A stretch of 64,000 nt of DNA, from assembly GCF_000970795.1 (NCBI RefSeq), contig NZ_KQ034029.1, positions 323,942 to 387,941 of the forward strand. The letters are read 5' to 3'. Origin of the DNA: Bombilactobacillus mellifer (GTDB lineage Bacteria; Bacillota; Bacilli; Lactobacillales; Lactobacillaceae). Made by a program: the position numbers and the translations under genes. Numbering within the stretch: the stretch's first letter is position 1; each line of letters begins with the position of its first letter. Below, piece after piece: positions 61,394 to 64,000 of the stretch. Below the pieces are notes generated by a model. It saw nothing but the letters and a program-made list of their open reading frames with translations. It was not told the origin of the DNA and made no database searches.

Positions 61394-62056
61394 TTAATGA
61401 TGTCCGACTGGACGAATAATCAGATGTTTTTGTAATCCTTGACCACGCGTTCGCACTGCTACTTCAGGATTATCTGCTAAGTTTTGATAAACAATTTTGC
61501 GTTCAATAGCGGGCATCGGATCTAAATAAACTGGTTTATGGGTAGCGGCCACTTGCTGTGATTTAAAATTAGATAGGGCAATTAACGCGGTTTTGCGGCG
61601 TTGCCGATAGCCACCGGAATCGATCATCACCGGTTGTTCTCGATAACCTAAACGATAAGCATATTCTTGAATCAAAGTTTGGAGAGCATTGACATTTTTT
61701 CCATGATGACCAATTAAGCGCGATTGATAACTTTCGGCAATTTGGACGTCGAACACTAAACTATCACTCGCTTGGGCTTCTAAAATCTGATGTTCTAAGT
61801 GCATCGCCGTTAAAATTTGATCTAAATACTGCTTGATTGCTTCAATTTGCTGGGTTTGGCTTTCTGTTTCGGCAACTAAGTTTTTTATACTACTGATGGG
61901 TTTAATATCTACTATCGCGGGCTTTTTGCCAAAACCTAAAAAACCGCTGCGTCCCTCACTAATTACATCCACAGAAACCTGTTCACGTTCTACTTGTAAT
62001 TGATTTAATCCTACAGCAATTGCTTTTTGAATGGTCGATCCTTGAAATTGCGTCAT
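61394..62056 (-). CDS. jag: Jag/KhpB RNA-binding protein
   Basis: KhpB acts with KhpA as an RNA chaperone that affects cell elongation and division. The 220 residues have a Jag_N domain (TIQKAIAVGLNQLQ and GFLGFGKKPAIV), a KH domain with GHHGKNVNALQTLI, and a C-terminal R3H domain. The R3H motif normally reads RxxxH, but here it is RKIVY (in PAIERKIVYQNL), so the histidine is replaced by tyrosine. The start is ATG at 62054-62056 behind GGGAG. It follows yidC in the standard origin-side order. Confidence 0.92.
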   Translation of the reverse strand: MTQFQGSTIQKAIAVGLNQLQVEREQVSVDVISEGRSGFLGFGKKPAIVDIKPISSIKNLVAETESQTQQIEAIKQYLDQILTAMHLEHQILEAQASDSLVFDVQIAESYQSRLIGHHGKNVNALQTLIQEYAYRLGYREQPVMIDSGGYRQRRKTALIALSNFKSQQVAATHKPVYLDPMPAIERKIVYQNLADNPEVAVRTRGQGLQKHLIIRPVGHH

Positions 62057-62098
62057 GCTTACTCCCAAACTCCTTAATTAAAATTGCTTTCTATCAAA

Positions 62099-62935
62099 TC
62101 AACGCCGCTTAAAGGCTTTTTTACGTGCTTTACGTAAGGCTTTTTGGCGCTGTTTTTCTTGCTGCATTTTGGCTTCTTGTTCTCGACGATACTTAATGGG
62201 ATTTTGCAATAACAACGTTTGTACTACTTGAAAAGCATTAGAAACTACCCAATAAACACTGATTGCCGATGCAATACTAATCGCCGGAATCAAAATCATT
62301 AGCGGCATTAACCACATCATCATTTTAGTCGCTTGTGGCTGTTCTGGCTGCGACAGATTAGCAATCCACGTACTTAAAAAAGTAAAGACTGCCGCTAAAA
62401 TCGGTAAAATATAAATCGGATCAGGTTTCCCTAATTCCATCCATAAAAAACTACCGTTCCGCAATTGTGTCGTGCGATAAATTGCTTGATATAAGGCATA
62501 CATTACGGGTAATTGAATCAGCAGCGGCAAACAACCCGCAATCGGATTAATTCCGGCTTCCGCATATAACTTTTTAGTTTCCGTTTGTAACTTTTGTTGA
62601 GTATCCATATCTTTGGCGGAATACTTTTCTTGCAAAGCCTTCATTTGCGGTTGAATAGCCATTTGCTTTTTCATACTTTTGGTTTGCCACCAGTTTAATG
62701 GTAACAAAATAATCCGCACAATGATGGTAAAAAGCACAATGGCCCAGCCGTAACTATGATTAACTAAGCTGGCTAACCATAAAATAAAGCGGGAACATTG
62801 ATATAAAACATAGTGATTCCAAAAACCGGAACTATTTTTGGTAATGGGCTCATTTAGATTTGTACAGCCACTGAGTACCACTACGCTCATCAGCAAGAGC
62901 CCCAATAATAACCAACGCTTCGTTTTTTTTGACAT
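62099..62935 (-). CDS. yidC: Membrane protein insertase YidC (Oxa1 family)
   Basis: YidC inserts and folds membrane proteins with or without the Sec translocon. The 278-residue protein begins with a lipoprotein signal (LLLMSVVVLSGC, lipobox Cys at about 24), then five membrane helices. The hydrophilic-groove Arg lies in TIIVRIILLPLNWWQTKSM. The C-terminal tail is very basic (KALRKARKKAFKRR), used for ribosome contact. It sits between rnpA and jag, the standard arrangement. A second YidC paralogue is common in this family but not in view. Confidence 0.95.
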   Translation of the reverse strand: MSKKTKRWLLLGLLLMSVVVLSGCTNLNEPITKNSSGFWNHYVLYQCSRFILWLASLVNHSYGWAIVLFTIIVRIILLPLNWWQTKSMKKQMAIQPQMKALQEKYSAKDMDTQQKLQTETKKLYAEAGINPIAGCLPLLIQLPVMYALYQAIYRTTQLRNGSFLWMELGKPDPIYILPILAAVFTFLSTWIANLSQPEQPQATKMMMWLMPLMILIPAISIASAISVYWVVSNAFQVVQTLLLQNPIKYRREQEAKMQQEKQRQKALRKARKKAFKRR

Positions 62936-62954
62936 AGAATTTTCCTTTAATAAT

Positions 62955-63311
62955 CTAGTTAGGATCAGCTTCTGACAACATTTTACCTAATTTTAAAACG
63001 TGTATCAGATTTTTTTTTATTTCCCAAAAATTCATCGTAGTGGCAGGAACCCGCGCAATAATTAGAAAATCGACTGTAGGCGGTAATTGCGGCTGCAATT
63101 CCCACAAAGCCTGTCGAATATAGCGTTTAATTTGATTACGTAAAACCGCAGTGTGCGCCACTTTTTTGCCGACGGAAATTCCTACTCGAAAATGAGTTTG
63201 ATTCAAATGTGGCTTTTGATATAAGACAAAAGCCCGGTTGGCCACCGATTGGTGATAATCAAAGACGGCTTGAAATTCTGCCTCTTTTTTAATGCGATAA
63301 CTCTTTCTCAT
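62955..63311 (-). CDS. rnpA: Ribonuclease P protein component
   Basis: RnpA is the small protein that helps the catalytic RNA trim tRNA 5' leaders. The 118 residues carry the family RNR motif as [16 protein letters not shown], with [11 protein letters not shown] before it. The basic start [13 protein letters not shown] is typical. It lies 65 bases after rpmH, with a hairpin between, and 20 bases before yidC. Confidence 0.95.
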   Translation of the reverse strand: MRKSYRIKKEAEFQAVFDYHQSVANRAFVLYQKPHLNQTHFRVGISVGKKVAHTAVLRNQIKRYIRQALWELQPQLPPTVDFLIIARVPATTMNFWEIKKNLIHVLKLGKMLSEADPN

Positions 63312-63347
63312 GCATCAACCTTATCCTAAATTGAGTCCATCCGTAAT

Positions 63348-63374
63348 AAAAAAACCACTGAACTATATCAGTGG
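63348..63374 (-). terminator. Hairpin between rpmH and rnpA
   Basis: CCACTG (63355-63360) pairs with CAGTGG (63369-63374); the minus strand then has seven T residues. It begins two bases after the rpmH stop and would lower rnpA expression relative to rpmH. Confidence 0.75.
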
Positions 63375-63375
63375 C

Positions 63376-63516
63376 TTAGGCAGATAAAACTTTTCTACCT
63401 TTTTTACGACGACGTGCTAAAACTTTGCGACCGTTGCTCGTACTCATTCGTTTCATAAAGCCATGGACACGTTCACGATGACGCTTTTTCGGTTGATAAG
63501 TTCTTTTTGTAGACAT
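63376..63516 (-). CDS. rpmH: 50S ribosomal protein L34
   Basis: A 46-residue, highly basic protein of the large ribosomal subunit. The sequence starts [20 protein letters not shown], contains [17 protein letters not shown] and ends KKGRKVLSA, the universal L34 pattern. The ATG at 63514-63516 follows GGAGGTG. It is the gene nearest to the origin on this side and heads the rpmH-rnpA-yidC-jag transcript. Confidence 0.97.
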   Translation of the reverse strand: MSTKRTYQPKKRHRERVHGFMKRMSTSNGRKVLARRRKKGRKVLSA

Positions 63517-63599
63517 GCATTAACACCTCCATAACTACTTATCAAAAAATAAATTTCATTATTCTTAGACAATCACTTATCTAGTTTATCATAAACCGA

Positions 63600-64000
63600 T
63601 TTGAAAGCAACTAATATTTCTGCAACCAAGAGAATTTTTTAGTTATGCACCTGTGCAAATCTTGGGGTTAACTGTTGGTTTCCACTCTGGTTCTCTAACT
63701 TTTTCCACAGGGAAAATCCCGGAATATCAACAGATCACAGATTTGTTAACAGCTTTTCCACAATTGGGGATAACCTACTAAAATCTTTGGTCAAACAGCC
63801 ACTTCTCACGAGGTTAACTGGTGGAAAAATCAGCGTAAAAACATTATAATTGAATTTATCAACAAACACTACGACTTTTCTTCCCCTAGTGGTGGAAAAA
63901 GTTAATAAATTTTACTAATCCTTGTGGAAAACTTATTCTAATAATGCTAGAATGTTACAGTTGCTCTCTTAGATCAGAACAAGTTGATGGAGGTTCCTTT
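63600..64000. other. oriC: Replication origin region (oriC) upstream of dnaA
   Basis: DnaA-box variants occur at 63711-63719 (TTTTCCACA), 63754-63762 (TTTTCCACA), 63765-63773 (inverted TTATCCCCA), 63830-63838 and 63891-63899 (inverted TTTTCCACC), and 63923-63931 (inverted TTTTCCACA). AT-rich stretches lie between them. A -10-like TAGAAT (63947-63952) and a Shine-Dalgarno TGGAGG at 63988-63993 fit a dnaA promoter and start just beyond the edge. The position next to rpmH is the classical Firmicutes origin. Confidence 0.85.

Noticed and set aside
1..64000. CRISPR arrays, insertion sequences, prophage genes, toxin-antitoxin pairs
   Set aside because: No regularly spaced repeats, transposases, integrases or phage structural genes were seen on either strand.

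Overview
The window is a low-to-moderate-GC Firmicutes chromosome segment that ends at the replication origin. Gene content and order (rpmH-rnpA-yidC-jag-mnmE-mnmG, rsmG-noc-parA-parB, walRK-yycHIJ, htrA, rlmH, coaBC, DUF1129, LysM protein) point to the family Lactobacillaceae; genus cannot be fixed from sequence reading alone. Start codons include many TTG (htrA, glnPH, rbsK, alsE, menA, one MFS gene), each behind a usable ribosome binding site. The right edge carries a DnaA-box cluster and a Shine-Dalgarno sequence at 63988-63993, so dnaA should begin just outside the window.

Layout from left to right. 1-3.1 kb: a LysM secreted protein with a WalR-type box upstream, rlmH, a second DnaA-box cluster, and htrA. 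3.1-9.6 kb: a six-gene mannitol operon mtlA-mtlR-mtlF-mtlD-hxlA-hxlB with a cre site and a candidate MtlR operator; it sits between walJ and htrA, which are usually neighbours. 9.7-15.3 kb: walR-walK-yycH-yycI-walJ. 15.4-21.5 kb: tRNA-Lys(CTT), azlCD, a kinase/epimerase/isomerase sugar-phosphate operon (rbsK-like, alsE-like, rpiB-like), coaBC and a frameshifted SnoaL-like gene. 21.7-27 kb: rsmG-noc-parA-parB-DUF951-ychF-DUF1129. 27-45.7 kb: accessory and transport genes, including orphan gatD, an ECF S component with a Na+/H+ antiporter, a lysine riboswitch with a lysine permease, a glutamine-type ABC transporter, a D,D-carboxypeptidase, Bax-inhibitor-1, MFS and MacB-like transporters and proC. 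45.8-57.9 kb: a four-helix membrane protein with a long Asn/Pro/Gln-rich tail, then a compact aerobic respiration block (cydABCD, polyprenyl diphosphate synthase, menA, ndh) with ackA. 57.9-64 kb: the origin-proximal block mnmG-mnmE-jag-yidC-rnpA-rpmH and oriC.

How the parts work together. NDH-2, a prenylated naphthoquinone made by MenA from a polyprenyl chain, and cytochrome bd would form a minimal NADH-to-oxygen chain; AckA would then yield ATP from the acetate branch. Mannitol is imported and converted to fructose-6-phosphate, and HxlAB link that pool to 3-hexulose-6-phosphate and ribulose-5-phosphate. WalRK monitors the wall, and one probable target (the LysM gene) is in view. Chromosome segregation and division genes (parAB, noc, rsmG) come with a candidate Noc-binding palindrome at 39249-39262, while no canonical parS was found by eye.

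The most noteworthy items are the hxlAB genes inside the mannitol operon, the lysine-riboswitch terminator that also hides the ribosome binding site, an apparent transcription attenuator directly before mnmE, the secondary DnaA-box cluster beside rlmH, the operator-like palindrome at the rsmG start site, and the uncharacterised Asn/Pro/Gln-rich membrane protein next to the cyd operon.
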